In this document: piece by piece, positions 37,226 through 46,221 of the stretch
How positions within the stretch are numbered: the stretch's first letter is position 1
Layout of the letters: every line of letters starts with the position of its first letter
Assembly: GCF_000338295.1 (NCBI RefSeq)
Contig: NZ_ANMO01000216.1
Location: 124,001-188,000, forward strand
Reading direction: 5' to 3'
Source of the DNA: Rhodopirellula europaea 6C
Lineage (GTDB): Bacteria; Planctomycetota; Planctomycetia; Pirellulales; Pirellulaceae
DNA: 64,000 nt
Notes under the pieces: model-generated
Told to the model about the DNA's origin: nothing
Seen by the model: only the letters and a program-made list of their open reading frames with translations
The model's database searches: none
Program-made: the position numbers and the translations under genes

Positions 37226-38319
37226 GTTGGGACTATCGACCGCTGCTGAGCGGCCAATCTCGAGATCCTTTTTCGTCGATGGCTCGAGGAGCTCTGTGGT
37301 GTGCCAGTGGATTCTACAACGCGGCCGCCCGGCATCGACGTCGGCAATACGACAGCGGCAATCGTGAAACCTGCCACGCTGGGGTTCCGGTCATCAGCGT
37401 TGGCAATCTGACCACCGGCGGGACGGGGAAGACGCCGGTCGTGGCAGATCTGTGTCGTCGGCTTCGTGCGATGGACTTTCGAGTGACGATCGTCAGTCGG
37501 GGCTACGGTGCTAGCGATGGCCGAATGAACGATGAGGCGATGGAGCTTCAAGAGCGTTTACCCGACGTGCCGCACGTGCAGCACCCCGACCGAGTCGAAG
37601 CCGCTCGCATTGCGGTGGAAGAGTTGGCCGCGGAGGTTTTGGTCATGGACGATGGGTTTCAGCATCGCCGTCTGCAAAGAGATTTGGACATTGTTGTCGT
37701 GGATGCGACTTGCCCGTTTGGGTATGGGCACGTTCTGCCACGAGGGACATTGCGTGAACCGCTCGACAGCTTCACTCGTGCGGATTGGGTTTTGATCACC
37801 CGGGTCGATCAAGTCGATCCAGAGGAAGTCCTGGCGATACGGTCCACGATCGCTCAATATGCTCCTGACTGCCCGGTGCTCGAAACGGAGCACCGCCCGT
37901 CAACGATTCAGAGTTCCGTTGGAGATTGGGAGGCGATCGAGGTTTTGGTCGATCAACCGGTCGCGTTGGTATCAGCCATTGGCAACCCCGACGCGTTTGA
38001 GCAAACCGTTCTGGATTGTGGTGCGATCGTGGTCGATCATCTTCGACTGCCCGACCATGATTCGTATGAAAGAGCGACTCGCGAGAAATTGCGTTCTTGG
38101 GTCACCAAGTTGAAAGGCGGCCCGCAACCGCCGCAACGTCTGCTTTGCACTCACAAAGACGCTGTGAAGTTAGCGACCGATTCCATCGCCGGAGTGCCTT
38201 TGGGCTACATGCCCATCGAACTTGCCTATCGTACTTCCGAAGAACCGCTTCAACTGCGGTTAGAATTGTTGATGGGTGGCTCGGTGGAAAATCAGTCGTC
38301 GCGAGAAGATTCGGCGTGA
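37222..38319 (+). CDS. lpxK: Tetraacyldisaccharide 4'-kinase (lipid A biosynthesis)
   Basis: 365 residues. LpxK phosphorylates the 4' position of the tetraacyldisaccharide-1-phosphate precursor of lipid IVA at the inner face of the inner membrane. Seen here: P-loop [13 protein letters not shown] (60-72), SRGYG (92-96), VMDDGFQHR (141-149) and PRGTLREPL, all characteristic of the family. The length is normal. The ATG overlaps the stop of the helicase gene (ATGA), suggesting translational coupling to an unrelated function. The 3' end overlaps the convergent rimK-like gene by 28 bp. With the LpxL-like gene at 45090 it indicates that this planctomycete makes lipid A. Confidence 0.93.
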   Translation: MSWDYRPLLSGQSRDPFSSMARGALWCASGFYNAAARHRRRQYDSGNRETCHAGVPVISVGNLTTGGTGKTPVVADLCRRLRAMDFRVTIVSRGYGASDGRMNDEAMELQERLPDVPHVQHPDRVEAARIAVEELAAEVLVMDDGFQHRRLQRDLDIVVVDATCPFGYGHVLPRGTLREPLDSFTRADWVLITRVDQVDPEEVLAIRSTIAQYAPDCPVLETEHRPSTIQSSVGDWEAIEVLVDQPVALVSAIGNPDAFEQTVLDCGAIVVDHLRLPDHDSYERATREKLRSWVTKLKGGPQPPQRLLCTHKDAVKLATDSIAGVPLGYMPIELAYRTSEEPLQLRLELLMGGSVENQSSREDSA

Positions 38320-39509
38320 ATGGTCGCGGCCGAATCGGGTAGGCGTTTTATTTTAGGACGACGCTGCTTGCGGACTTTTTCCGGAACCATGCCCCGCATC
38401 GCCTCCAGCTTTCCAAAACAAAGCAATCGGTCGTGCGGTTCCAGCGTTCGTTTCAATCGTGGGTTAGGGATCACCGTCGTGCCTCGGTAGAGCGTCAGCA
38501 CATTGATGTCCAATTCGGGCAAACCGGATTCGTCGATGGTCTTGCCGACGTAGTCCGATCCATCGCGGACGTGCAACTCAGTCACGCCGTATCCGCGGCT
38601 GACGGTCAAACGCTGGCGAACGTCCACTTCGGGAAAGTCAACTTGTGCGGACATGTAATCGATGATCGCTCCAGCGATGTCGAGCTTGGTTGCCGATTCA
38701 ATGCCTTCCAAACCCGGTGAAGAATTGACTTCCATCACCTGCGGACCGTTGGCCCCCTCGAGCATGTCGACTCCGGCAACTCGCAGGCCCATGATTTGAG
38801 CGGCCCGGACGGCGGTTTCTGCGTAGGTTTCATCCAAAACCACCGCTTCAGTTTGACCGCCACGGTGAACGTTGCTGCGGAACTCATTGCCAACGGCCAC
38901 ACGACGCATCGCGGCGACCACGCGATCGCCAATCACGAACGCCCGAATGTCTTTGCCGCGGCTTTCGGCGACAAACTGTTGAACCAGCACGTTCTGCTTG
39001 GTGCTTTGCAAAGTTTCGATGATTGCTTCGGCGACCTTGACGTTCTCGGCTAGGATCACGCCAACGCCTTGGGTTCCTTCCAGCAATTTGATGATCACGG
39101 GAGATCCACCAACACGCTCGATCGCGGGAAGGATGTCTTTGCGGTCGCGAACAAACGTCGTTTTGGGAATCCCGATTTGATGTCGAGACAGAATTTGCAA
39201 GCTACGCAGTTTGTCCCGCGAGTTGCTGATTCCTGCCGATGAGTTGGCGCAGAACACATCCATTTGCTCGAATTGCCGGACAACCGCGGTGCCAAAGTAG
39301 GTGATCGATGCACCGATACGAGGAAGTACACCGTCGTAGTCGCTGAGTTGCTTGCTGCGATAGTAGAGATCGGGTTCACCTTCGGCCAAGTCGATCGCGA
39401 ACTTCAGCGTGTTTAGAACTTTGGCTTTGATGCCTCGTTGTTCGGCAGCTTCCACCAATCGTCGTGTGCTGTAACAACGTGGCGAACATGACAGGATGGC
39501 AAGTTTCAA
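38292..39509 (-). CDS. rimK: RimK-type ATP-grasp glutamate ligase with C-terminal RCK_C (TrkA-C) domain
   Basis: 405 residues from a TTG start (GAGAG 8 nt upstream). Residues 1 to about 300 match Rim[11 protein letters not shown] start, [33 protein letters not shown]-grasp [35 protein letters not shown] and [14 protein letters not shown]. RimK adds glutamates to the C-terminus of ribosomal protein S6 in bacteria such as E. coli. An extra C-terminal domain of about 90 residues ([20 protein letters not shown] ... [11 protein letters not shown]) reads as RCK_C, the ligand-binding module of K+ channels and transporters. That could make ligation respond to a small ligand (inference). It lies downstream of a RimB-like gene on the same strand. 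Confidence 0.9.
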   Translation of the reverse strand: MKLAILSCSPRCYSTRRLVEAAEQRGIKAKVLNTLKFAIDLAEGEPDLYYRSKQLSDYDGVLPRIGASITYFGTAVVRQFEQMDVFCANSSAGISNSRDKLRSLQILSRHQIGIPKTTFVRDRKDILPAIERVGGSPVIIKLLEGTQGVGVILAENVKVAEAIIETLQSTKQNVLVQQFVAESRGKDIRAFVIGDRVVAAMRRVAVGNEFRSNVHRGGQTEAVVLDETYAETAVRAAQIMGLRVAGVDMLEGANGPQVMEVNSSPGLEGIESATKLDIAGAIIDYMSAQVDFPEVDVRQRLTVSRGYGVTELHVRDGSDYVGKTIDESGLPELDINVLTLYRGTTVIPNPRLKRTLEPHDRLLCFGKLEAMRGMVPEKVRKQRRPKIKRLPDSAATIHAESSRDD

Positions 39510-39635
39510 GGGTTTTCTCTCAGGATGCTGGGAGTTGCTGAAGGTGGACCACAGGACCCGGCAACGGATGCTTCCGAAGCGAGTGTAAAGGCAGTGTCTA
39601 TCTTCGACCGAGTGCGACGGTCACGTTACGGCGAT

Positions 39636-40169
39636 TCAGTTCAACGGTGGTTCTGTCCCATTGGGACGTTTGCGTCTTCTGCGGCCGGCCAAAAACGATG
39701 CGGCGGAATCGACTAAGAATCGATTTCGAATCGCTTCGCGGCCCACCAGCATACGAAAACCCATTGAGTCACGATTGGCGAGGGTCAGATCCACCAACAC
39801 TCGGCGTCGTAGGATTTCAAGTGCGGTGCGAATCACGATCCGTTCGCTGACATTGCCGTTGCTGCTGCGCACATGGCGACGCTCCAGAATCGGCACATCG
39901 GCTTCGATGTGCAGGTCGTCACGACGCTGGACGGGGTGAATCGAGAAGCGAACCCGCTCCACATCGTTCTCGAAATACGTTTCCACATCGAACGCGTGCA
40001 ACGAGCTGGACCGTGCACCCGTGTCAATCTTGGCCTTAATGTGTCGAACTTTTAGCTCTGGCAATCCAACCCACTCACGCCACCCGATCACGACCAACGG
40101 GTCTGTTGGCAACAATTTCGAGCCGTTGAATTCCGTTTCAGGATGATGAGGGCTAGGATCGTTTGTCAT
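39636..40169 (-). CDS. rimB: RimB-like retropepsin-type protease (ATP-dependent zinc protease family)
   Basis: 177 residues. The core IGWREWVGLPELKVRHIKAK-IDTGARSSSLHAF is the hallmark of the family once called putative ATP-dependent zinc protease. Its D-T-G-A motif resembles the retroviral-type aspartic active site, and in Pseudomonas RimB trims glutamates added by RimK. The conserved REA-IRNRFLVD segment is near the C-terminus. The gene is 126 bp upstream of the RimK-type gene in the same direction, so the pair probably forms a ligation/trimming couple. The C-terminal tail is basic (RRRRKR). Confidence 0.88.
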   Translation of the reverse strand: MTNDPSPHHPETEFNGSKLLPTDPLVVIGWREWVGLPELKVRHIKAKIDTGARSSSLHAFDVETYFENDVERVRFSIHPVQRRDDLHIEADVPILERRHVRSSNGNVSERIVIRTALEILRRRVLVDLTLANRDSMGFRMLVGREAIRNRFLVDSAASFLAGRRRRKRPNGTEPPLN

Positions 40170-40368
40170 TGGCCATCATTGGTGGATAGGATCGCAAATG
40201 GCTGGTCGAATCGGTCGTGCGTGACAACCGAAGCTATCAGTCATTCAGCGTTGGGCTCTCCATCGATTGAGCGCATACGATGAGCGATGGGATGCGTGCA
40301 GATTGACGATTGAGAGTGGGAAACGTCAAGCGGCTCAAAAAACTTTGGCGGGTGCCACGTCAGAGCAT

Positions 40369-40397
40369 CGGACACATTGTTACCGATTCGCTATACT
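40369..40397 (+). promoter_or_regulatory. Candidate promoter of the short-chain dehydrogenase gene
   Basis: CGGACA (40369-40374), a 17-bp spacer and TATACT (40392-40397) lie 74 bp before the ATG. The rest of the 301-bp gap 40170-40470, between divergent rimB and this gene, shows nothing else recognisable apart from a GGAG ribosome binding site just before 40471. Confidence 0.45.
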
Positions 40398-40470
40398 CCG
40401 AGGGCGATTTATTCTGATTTGTTTGCCGGAAATGTTTTCCGTCCTTTGCCCTGCCCCTGGAGTTGAATGA

Positions 40471-41319
40471 ATGTCCGCTGAATCATCCGATTCGATCCCG
40501 CCCGCCGATTCTTCTCAACCGTTGAAGGGGAAGCGTGCATTGATCTCGGGAGCTTCACGCGGAATCGGACGTGGAATCGCGTTGGAGATGGCTCAAGCGG
40601 GTGCGTCGGTTACGATCAATTATCATTCGAATCCCGAGGAAGCCGAGAGCGTCGTGAAAGAGTGCGAGGCGATGGGCGTCTCCGCGTTCGCAATCGGGGC
40701 TGATATCTCAGATGCTGACCAAGTCCAGGACATGGTTTCCAAGGCGTGCGAGCAAATGGGCGGTTTGGACATCGTTGTTAGCAATGCGGCCTACAGCGAT
40801 CGGCATTTGATGTTGGAATCCGACATGGATGAGTTCCGACGGACGATCGATGTCAGTATGTGGGGCGCCTTTCATCTCGTTCGATCGGGCGCCCAAAAGA
40901 TGGTTGACGGTGGCAACGGGGGCAACATTGTTGTCATCAGCAGTCCACACGCGCACATGCCGATGCCCGGCGCGATGGCTTACAACATGGCCAAAGCCGC
41001 GAACGATCAAATGGCTCGGACCGCCGCGGTGGAACTCGCACCGAAACGAATTCGCGTGAACCTGATTCACCCGGGTTGGATCGACACGCCTGGCGAACGA
41101 AAGTTCTTCAAAGAAGAAACGTTGCGTTCCGAAGGGGCCAAGTTGCCCTGGGGGCGTCTTGGTCAAATTCGCGAAATCGGTCGCGGTGCAGTGTTCCTGT
41201 GTGACCCACGCAGTGAATACATCACCGGCAGCACGTTGACGATCGACGGCGGCATCCAATTGCCTTGGCGTGAGATGTACCGTGTCGAAGAGGCTCGCCG
41301 CGAAACGGCAGCGACCTGA
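40471..41319 (+). CDS. Short-chain dehydrogenase/reductase
   Basis: 282 residues with the classical SDR pattern: nucleotide-binding SGASRGIG (26-33), SNAAYS in the position of NNAG, catalytic Ser near 158, Tyr171 and Lys175 (YNMAK), and the C-terminal FLCDPRSEYITGSTLTIDGG that closes 3-oxoacyl-ACP-reductase/glucose-dehydrogenase-like members. It catalyses an NAD(P)H-dependent alcohol/ketone conversion; the substrate cannot be read from the sequence. The start has GGAG 8-9 nt upstream. It stands alone, divergent from rimB and convergent with the MBL hydrolase gene. Confidence 0.92.
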   Translation: MSAESSDSIPPADSSQPLKGKRALISGASRGIGRGIALEMAQAGASVTINYHSNPEEAESVVKECEAMGVSAFAIGADISDADQVQDMVSKACEQMGGLDIVVSNAAYSDRHLMLESDMDEFRRTIDVSMWGAFHLVRSGAQKMVDGGNGGNIVVISSPHAHMPMPGAMAYNMAKAANDQMARTAAVELAPKRIRVNLIHPGWIDTPGERKFFKEETLRSEGAKLPWGRLGQIREIGRGAVFLCDPRSEYITGSTLTIDGGIQLPWREMYRVEEARRETAAT

Positions 41320-41340
41320 TCACGTCTGAGTAGTAGCGAG

Positions 41341-41358
41341 GATCTTTACCACAAGATC
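41341..41358. repeat. Short inverted repeat between convergent genes
   Basis: GATCTT-TACCAC-AAGATC, a 6-bp stem with a 6-nt loop between the SDR and MBL stops. There is no T-run, so terminator function is doubtful. Confidence 0.3.
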
Positions 41359-41379
41359 AGTATACAGGCGCGATCAATA

Positions 41380-42150
41380 TCAAAACGCGACGCTCATTCC
41401 ATCCGTCGCGATTTCGATTGGACAGTCGAGCGATTGGCCTTCGTCTGCGATATCCAATTCGGCAATCGGATTGATGTGCGTGAGCAACAAACGTCGCGGT
41501 TTGGTTTGACCAGCGATGTCCAGTACTTTTCGCAAATAGCAGTGCCCGGTCTTCTCCGCCCACTTCTGATTTTGATTGTCGAAATTGCATTCGTGCATCA
41601 GCAAGTCCGCACCCGACATCCATTGAAGTGATTCCGGATCGTCTTCGCCAAGCGTGTCCGTTGCATAGACCAATGTGGCGGGTGGATCCGACGGAGAAGA
41701 ATCTGGCCGCGGTGTGTTCAGCCGATAAGCCACCGATCCACCGGGATGCTCTTGCGGTCGCCAAGTCATCTCCGTTCCGTGCAGGTCGCACGTGGAGTGA
41801 CCGTCAATCGCTTTCCACGTCACCGGAATCGCAACCGGGAAAAGGCTCTCGTGGAACAAGTGTTCTCGGATGGCTGCCAGCTTGTCTTGCTGACCCCAAA
41901 CACGAACATCCTTCACCGGCCGCTGATGAAGGATATCCAACAAGAACGTCAGCCCGACGACATGATCGAGATGTGCGTGACTGAGAAGGATATCCAGATG
42001 GTCGGTTTCGATGAGCTTGGGCAGGCGAAAGATTCCCGTGCCCGCATCAAGCAGCACGCCGGACTTCGGTAGGAAGTAACACGATGTGTGACGAGATTCG
42101 TTGGGATGATACCCAGCCGTTCCCAAACAATGCACTTCCAGTGTCTTCAT
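41380..42150 (-). CDS. Metallo-beta-lactamase-fold hydrolase (RNase Z-like subgroup)
   Basis: 256 residues. Zinc-binding motif SHAHLDH (H58, H60, D62, H63), DAGTGIFR after the second strand, an ATDT segment (VYATDTLGED), HECNF, and a closing LLTHINP histidine follow the order of the RNase Z/phosphodiesterase-type MBL family. It probably hydrolyses a phosphodiester or related bond in the cytoplasm (no signal peptide). It is divergent from the ABC importer genes across 142 bp. The substrate is unknown. Confidence 0.88.
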   Translation of the reverse strand: MKTLEVHCLGTAGYHPNESRHTSCYFLPKSGVLLDAGTGIFRLPKLIETDHLDILLSHAHLDHVVGLTFLLDILHQRPVKDVRVWGQQDKLAAIREHLFHESLFPVAIPVTWKAIDGHSTCDLHGTEMTWRPQEHPGGSVAYRLNTPRPDSSPSDPPATLVYATDTLGEDDPESLQWMSGADLLMHECNFDNQNQKWAEKTGHCYLRKVLDIAGQTKPRRLLLTHINPIAELDIADEGQSLDCPIEIATDGMSVAF

Positions 42151-42255
42151 CGAATTTCCAATGCCTTCCCCAATGTCACCATCTTAGAGATGTCGTCCAA
42201 GTGGGCTCATTTGTACGTCGTGCGCTGTCTCGTCGGCGAGATACCAAACGTCCTG

Positions 42256-42287
42256 TCAGAGTCCATTGTCGAATGATTAAACTCTGA
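42256..42287 (+). promoter_or_regulatory. Hairpin in the leader of the ABC importer operon
   Basis: TCAGAGT (42256-42262) and ACTCTGA (42281-42287) form a 7-bp stem ending 5 nt before the ATG at 42293. It would cover the ribosome binding region and could affect translation. No TPP riboswitch consensus is present. Confidence 0.35.
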
Positions 42288-42292
42288 TTGAC

Positions 42293-43192
42293 ATGAACGC
42301 CCTACCCGACAAGATCGATGCTGGCACCGCAGTCGTTTGCCGCGATGCCACGGTAACCTATCCCGGAGGCGTGTGCGCCCTCGATCGCATCAATCTAAGC
42401 GTCCGGCAAGGAGAAAGGCTGGCATTTGTCGGCCCGAGTGGATGTGGCAAGACCACCCTGCTTCGGGTGATTGCCGGACTGCAGCCTCTGACCAGCGGTG
42501 TCTGCCAGCGAAGCAATCCGAGCCAGCACGGCAGCGAAAACAAACAGGAAGACGCTGTAGAAAAATCCCAATACGACGAAGCTCACGAAGAAGGACATCC
42601 GTGCGCGGCTGATCGCCGCTCGGTTTCAACATCGTTTGTCTTTCAGCAACCTGCCCTGTTGCCGTGGACCAATGTGCTCAAGAATGTTGCTTTGCCACTC
42701 ACCCTGGGGCGGCGTCGCGAACGCTCCTCCGCGAAAGAACTGCGGGAACGTGCGTTGGCGGCAATCGAGGAAGTGCAACTGACCGAGGCTGCAACTCGCT
42801 ATCCTCACCAATTGTCTGGTGGCATGAAGATGCGAGCCTCGATCGCCCGAGCATTGGTGACGAGACCTGAGTTCTTGCTACTCGATGAACCTTTCGCGGC
42901 ACTGGATGACATGCTGAGGAATCAACTCGGCCGTTTGTATTTGAATTTGTGGCGGCATCATCGATTCACCAGCGTTTTGGTCACACACAACATTGCCGAA
43001 GCGATTCAGCTCAGTGAACGTATTTGTGTGATGCATCGCGGAAGCATCGTCAGTGAAATGGTCAATCCGCTTTCGACATCGAAGCCACACGAGGACCTGA
43101 GACGAACCAATGAGTTTGCAGAGTTCTTTGGCAAGGTCAGCGATGGTCTTGAGAACGCTGCGTCGTCCAATTCGGAAAGGGCGTCCTCATGA
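42293..43192 (+). CDS. ABC transporter ATP-binding protein, NitT/TauT/thiamine-precursor type
   Basis: 299 residues. Walker A GPSGCGKTT (47-55), Q-loop FVFQQPALLPW (Gln118), signature LSGGMKMR (174-181), Walker B LLLDEP (195-200) and switch His VTHNIAEA. It energises uptake by the permease and binding protein that follow, with 4-bp overlaps at the permease junction. Oddity: about 40 polar, charged residues (71-110) sit between Walker A and the Q-loop where relatives have around 10-15. The antisense of this insert codes for a strongly hydrophobic peptide. The motifs are intact, so the enzyme is probably active. Confidence 0.9.
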   Translation: MNALPDKIDAGTAVVCRDATVTYPGGVCALDRINLSVRQGERLAFVGPSGCGKTTLLRVIAGLQPLTSGVCQRSNPSQHGSENKQEDAVEKSQYDEAHEEGHPCAADRRSVSTSFVFQQPALLPWTNVLKNVALPLTLGRRRERSSAKELRERALAAIEEVQLTEAATRYPHQLSGGMKMRASIARALVTRPEFLLLDEPFAALDDMLRNQLGRLYLNLWRHHRFTSVLVTHNIAEAIQLSERICVMHRGSIVSEMVNPLSTSKPHEDLRRTNEFAEFFGKVSDGLENAASSNSERASS

Positions 43193-44004
43193 GCAACGAG
43201 ATGCAACGAGGCTCTCAGACGAATGCCCAAAGTTGGCGTGAGATGGTTTGGACCGCCTTCGCGGTGATTGCGGTTGCTGCATTGGGAATCGCTGCTTGGC
43301 ATTTTGTCGTGAAGCTCTTTGATTTGCCGAAGCTTCTCCTGCCCACACCTTGGCAAGTTGCCGAAGCGGCGTGGCAACATCGGGATGTCTTGCTGAAATC
43401 GGGCTGGATCACACTGTGGACCGCAACCGTCAGTTTGTTCGTTGCGGTGATCATCGGTTGCAGCGTCTCGATCTTGTTCAGTCAGTCACGATTGCTGCGA
43501 CGTGCCCTCTTTCCATATGTGGTGTTTCTGCAAACTGTCCCCATCGTCGCTATCGCTCCACTGTTGGTCATTTGGTCGGGTTACGAGTTTCGAACCGCGG
43601 TCATCGCGACTGTGATCATTTGTTTGTTTCCGATCGTCAACAACGTGACCACGGGGCTGACCTCGGTTCGTCCCGAACACAATGACTTGCTGCGAATGTA
43701 TGGTGCCACGCGATGGCAGCGACTTTGTCGCGTCCAGATCCCAACCGCCATTCCGTTTTTGGTGCTCGGTGCACGAATCAGCAGTGGGTTGGCCGTGATC
43801 GGTGCAATTGTCGCGGAGTTCTTTGTCAGCAACGGGGCTGACTATGAGGGGCTCGGCGCCGTGATGACGGGCTGGCAAGCCCGGACGATGACTGACGCAT
43901 TGATGGCAGCTTTGGCAGTCTCTACGTTGTTGGGTTTGATTCTCTTTGGCGGAGTGAATCTACTGAGTCGAATGTTTTTGAAACGATACCTCCTCGTGAA
44001 TTGA
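43189..44004 (+). CDS. ABC transporter permease, NitT/TauT/thiamine-precursor type
   Basis: 271 residues with about six membrane segments and the BPD_transp_1 EAA-like loop (GLTSVRPEHNDLLRMYGATR followed by IPTAIPFLVLGARISSGLA). LPKLLLPTPWQV near the N-terminus is typical of SsuC/TauC/ThiX-type permeases. The ATG overlaps the ATPase stop (ATGA), with AAAGGG 7-9 nt upstream. It forms the inner-membrane channel of the importer. Confidence 0.92.
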   Translation: MSNEMQRGSQTNAQSWREMVWTAFAVIAVAALGIAAWHFVVKLFDLPKLLLPTPWQVAEAAWQHRDVLLKSGWITLWTATVSLFVAVIIGCSVSILFSQSRLLRRALFPYVVFLQTVPIVAIAPLLVIWSGYEFRTAVIATVIICLFPIVNNVTTGLTSVRPEHNDLLRMYGATRWQRLCRVQIPTAIPFLVLGARISSGLAVIGAIVAEFFVSNGADYEGLGAVMTGWQARTMTDALMAALAVSTLLGLILFGGVNLLSRMFLKRYLLVN

Positions 44005-44012
44005 GTTCACCG

Positions 44013-45050
44013 ATGCAATCGCCAGCCCACTCTGCAACCTTTCGTGCGTCTGAATGGATGCGAAGTTGGTCGTCCGTTGGCTGTTTGCTGCTTGTGGCCG
44101 CGATCGGTTGCTCACAGAAATCAGCAGACTCATCTGGCAATGATTCAGATGATTCGATTCGCAGTGTTTCGGTTCAGTTGAACTGGTACCCCGAAGTTGA
44201 GCACGGCGGCGTTTATCAATCAGTCGTCGATGGAACTTACGATTCGCTGGGACTCGATGTTGATATCCAACCAGGCGGACGCGCCACCCCGATCGCACCC
44301 GAGCTGGCGATGGGACGCAGCCAATTCGCGATCACCAATGCGGACGATGTGGTTTTGTTTCGGGCTCAAGGTGCGGACGTCGTTGCTGTCATGGCAGCCG
44401 TTCAGGACCACCCGCGATGCATTCTCGTGCGAGCGGATAGTGGTGTCGAAAGCCTGGAGAATCTGTCTGGGTTGACGTTGCAACGCCAAGCCGGCCGAGC
44501 GTATCTCGCGTTTCTCGAAAAGCGCGGCTATCTGAAAGATGTTCGTCAGGTGCCTTACCACAACAGCATCGCGGCAATGGTGACCGATCCCAAAATCGCG
44601 GTGCAAGCCTACAGTGTCGCGGAACCGTTGATCGCCGAACAACAAGGACTGGAGGTTCGCACGTTGATGGTCAGCGAGTTGGGATGGAATCCTTACTCGA
44701 GTGTTTTGGTGACGACTGGCGATATGATTCGAGAATCTCCCGAAGTCGTTCGCGCGATGGTGGAAGGAACAGTCGCGGGTTGGAAGAAGTTCTTGGATTC
44801 ACCGGAGCAAGCGAACGCGGCGATTCTCGATGCAAATCAACATGGGATGACCGAAGAAGCACTGCGTTTTGGAGCCGAACAGATGATTCCGTTGGCAATG
44901 CCGTCTGGCAACAGCGACGAAGTCGGCTCGATGAGCGAAACGCGGTGGCAAGAATTGGTCGAGCAGATGACCGAACTGGAGTTGGTCGACGCGGACGCCG
45001 TGAAAGCGGAAGACTGCTTCACGACTGAATTTTTGACTTCGGCGGATTGA
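44013..45050 (+). CDS. NMT1/THI5-like ABC substrate-binding lipoprotein
   Basis: 345 residues from the ATG at 44013; a TTG at 44001 in the same frame overlaps the permease stop and is the alternative. The lipobox VAAIGC anchors it as a lipoprotein. The mature sequence (VSVQLNWYPEVEHGGVYQSV, GLDVDIQPGG, QFAITNADDV, LTLQRQAGRAYLAFLEKRGY, WNPYSSVLVTTGDMI) matches the NMT1 family, which binds hydroxymethylpyrimidine/thiamine precursors, riboflavin or sulfonates. LNWYPE-EHGG is closest to the pyrimidine/riboflavin binders I know, but the ligand remains inference. It is the last gene of the three-gene import operon. Confidence 0.9.
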   Translation: MQSPAHSATFRASEWMRSWSSVGCLLLVAAIGCSQKSADSSGNDSDDSIRSVSVQLNWYPEVEHGGVYQSVVDGTYDSLGLDVDIQPGGRATPIAPELAMGRSQFAITNADDVVLFRAQGADVVAVMAAVQDHPRCILVRADSGVESLENLSGLTLQRQAGRAYLAFLEKRGYLKDVRQVPYHNSIAAMVTDPKIAVQAYSVAEPLIAEQQGLEVRTLMVSELGWNPYSSVLVTTGDMIRESPEVVRAMVEGTVAGWKKFLDSPEQANAAILDANQHGMTEEALRFGAEQMIPLAMPSGNSDEVGSMSETRWQELVEQMTELELVDADAVKAEDCFTTEFLTSAD

Positions 45051-45089
45051 GTCCGCGTTTCAACCTGGTCAACTCGGATGCAGTGCCGT

Positions 45090-46091
45090 TCACGCGGCCT
45101 GCGATGTCGAAGCCGTTGACGTCGAGTTGGCTTGCAACGCTTTTTCTCGCTTCTTTGCCAACCGCCGGGCAACTTTTTCAGGAGGTTTCCGCCAGCGTCG
45201 ATGCAGCCACCAATATTGCTCGGGTGCCAGGTCGATCATCGTTTCGAGTTGTTCGTTGTACCACTCGGTCAGTTGGCCGACGGATTGTCCGTTCTCTGAA
45301 CCGGTGGCCGGGTCCACGACGCCCAGCAATCCGGATTCAAACTGCATCGGTTTGCCTTCAACGCGACGTGTGTACACGCTCAACATCGGAGCGTTCGCCG
45401 TCAGTGAAAACAGAGCGAGAGCTTTGTGGCATGATGCAGGAACGCCACAGAACTCGGTCCACAACCCTTTCTCGCCGGCGTGTTGATCGCCCAACAGAGA
45501 AAGCATTCCGCCTTCGCTCAAGTGTTTTTCGACGATCGGTGCGCACCCGATTTTGTCGACCATGCTTTGGCCCTTCGCACTGCGAAAGTCCTCGACCCAT
45601 TCATGCAGATGTTGGTTGTCCAGTCGCCGGGCGATGGTCAGCGTGCCAACTCCCATCACCCCCATCGTGTAACCACCGACTTCGAAGTTGCCGAAGTGAC
45701 CGGTCACATAGACCGAGGGGCGGTCGATCAACATGTGTTGCAACATCGTCCGGTTACCATGAAAACGAACGTGTCGGTGCCAGTTGCTGCGATGCAATCG
45801 GCGCTGTGCCCAGGCGACTTCGCAAACCATCAGCATCAAGTGATGCCACATCGCGAAGGTCAGTTCTTTTTGTTTCTGTTCGGGCAGGTCGGGGAAAACC
45901 TGTGCCAGCGTCGATTGGATGACCTGTTTTCGAATGGGTAGCGGGCCGCTCAAGATCGCTGCCACGACGCGGCAAAATCGATCGCCCATGTCCAGCGGCA
46001 TGACTTGGATCGACGCAACGATCAAACGCACCATCGCGTAAGCAATCGCGTCGAGAGCACGTTGACGCATCAGACGCAGACGCGATTTCAC
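45090..46091 (-). CDS. Lipid A biosynthesis acyltransferase (LpxL/HtrB family)
   Basis: 333 residues from a GTG with AGGA just upstream. The family catalyses late acyl transfer from acyl-ACP to the Kdo-lipid A precursor at the inner membrane. Seen: an N-terminal hydrophobic anchor, the HX4E active-site motif TGHFGNFE, IARRLDN, the GDQHAGEKGLWTEFCG segment corresponding to the family's D-Q-x-x-G-F-F site, and YWWLHRRWR near the C-terminus. A Ser/Thr/Ala-rich tail follows. It is convergent with the importer operon (39-bp gap). With lpxK at 37222 it supports lipid A synthesis. Confidence 0.9.
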   Translation of the reverse strand: MKSRLRLMRQRALDAIAYAMVRLIVASIQVMPLDMGDRFCRVVAAILSGPLPIRKQVIQSTLAQVFPDLPEQKQKELTFAMWHHLMLMVCEVAWAQRRLHRSNWHRHVRFHGNRTMLQHMLIDRPSVYVTGHFGNFEVGGYTMGVMGVGTLTIARRLDNQHLHEWVEDFRSAKGQSMVDKIGCAPIVEKHLSEGGMLSLLGDQHAGEKGLWTEFCGVPASCHKALALFSLTANAPMLSVYTRRVEGKPMQFESGLLGVVDPATGSENGQSVGQLTEWYNEQLETMIDLAPEQYWWLHRRWRKPPEKVARRLAKKREKALQANSTSTASTSQAA

Positions 46092-46221
46092 GGTTTCCTA
46101 CCCGGATTCAGGACGTTGAGTGATTTGGCTGGCGACTTTCCTGCTCAGCTCGAATTTGCATCGCCGAAGTGGGCGATATCTGGGGATTTTGACGCAATTC
46201 GCCATGCGTCGCCAGATGAAT

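Noticed and set aside
42151-42292. TPP riboswitch in front of the NMT1-type importer
   Set aside because: The conserved CUGAGA and GACC-containing core elements are not present.
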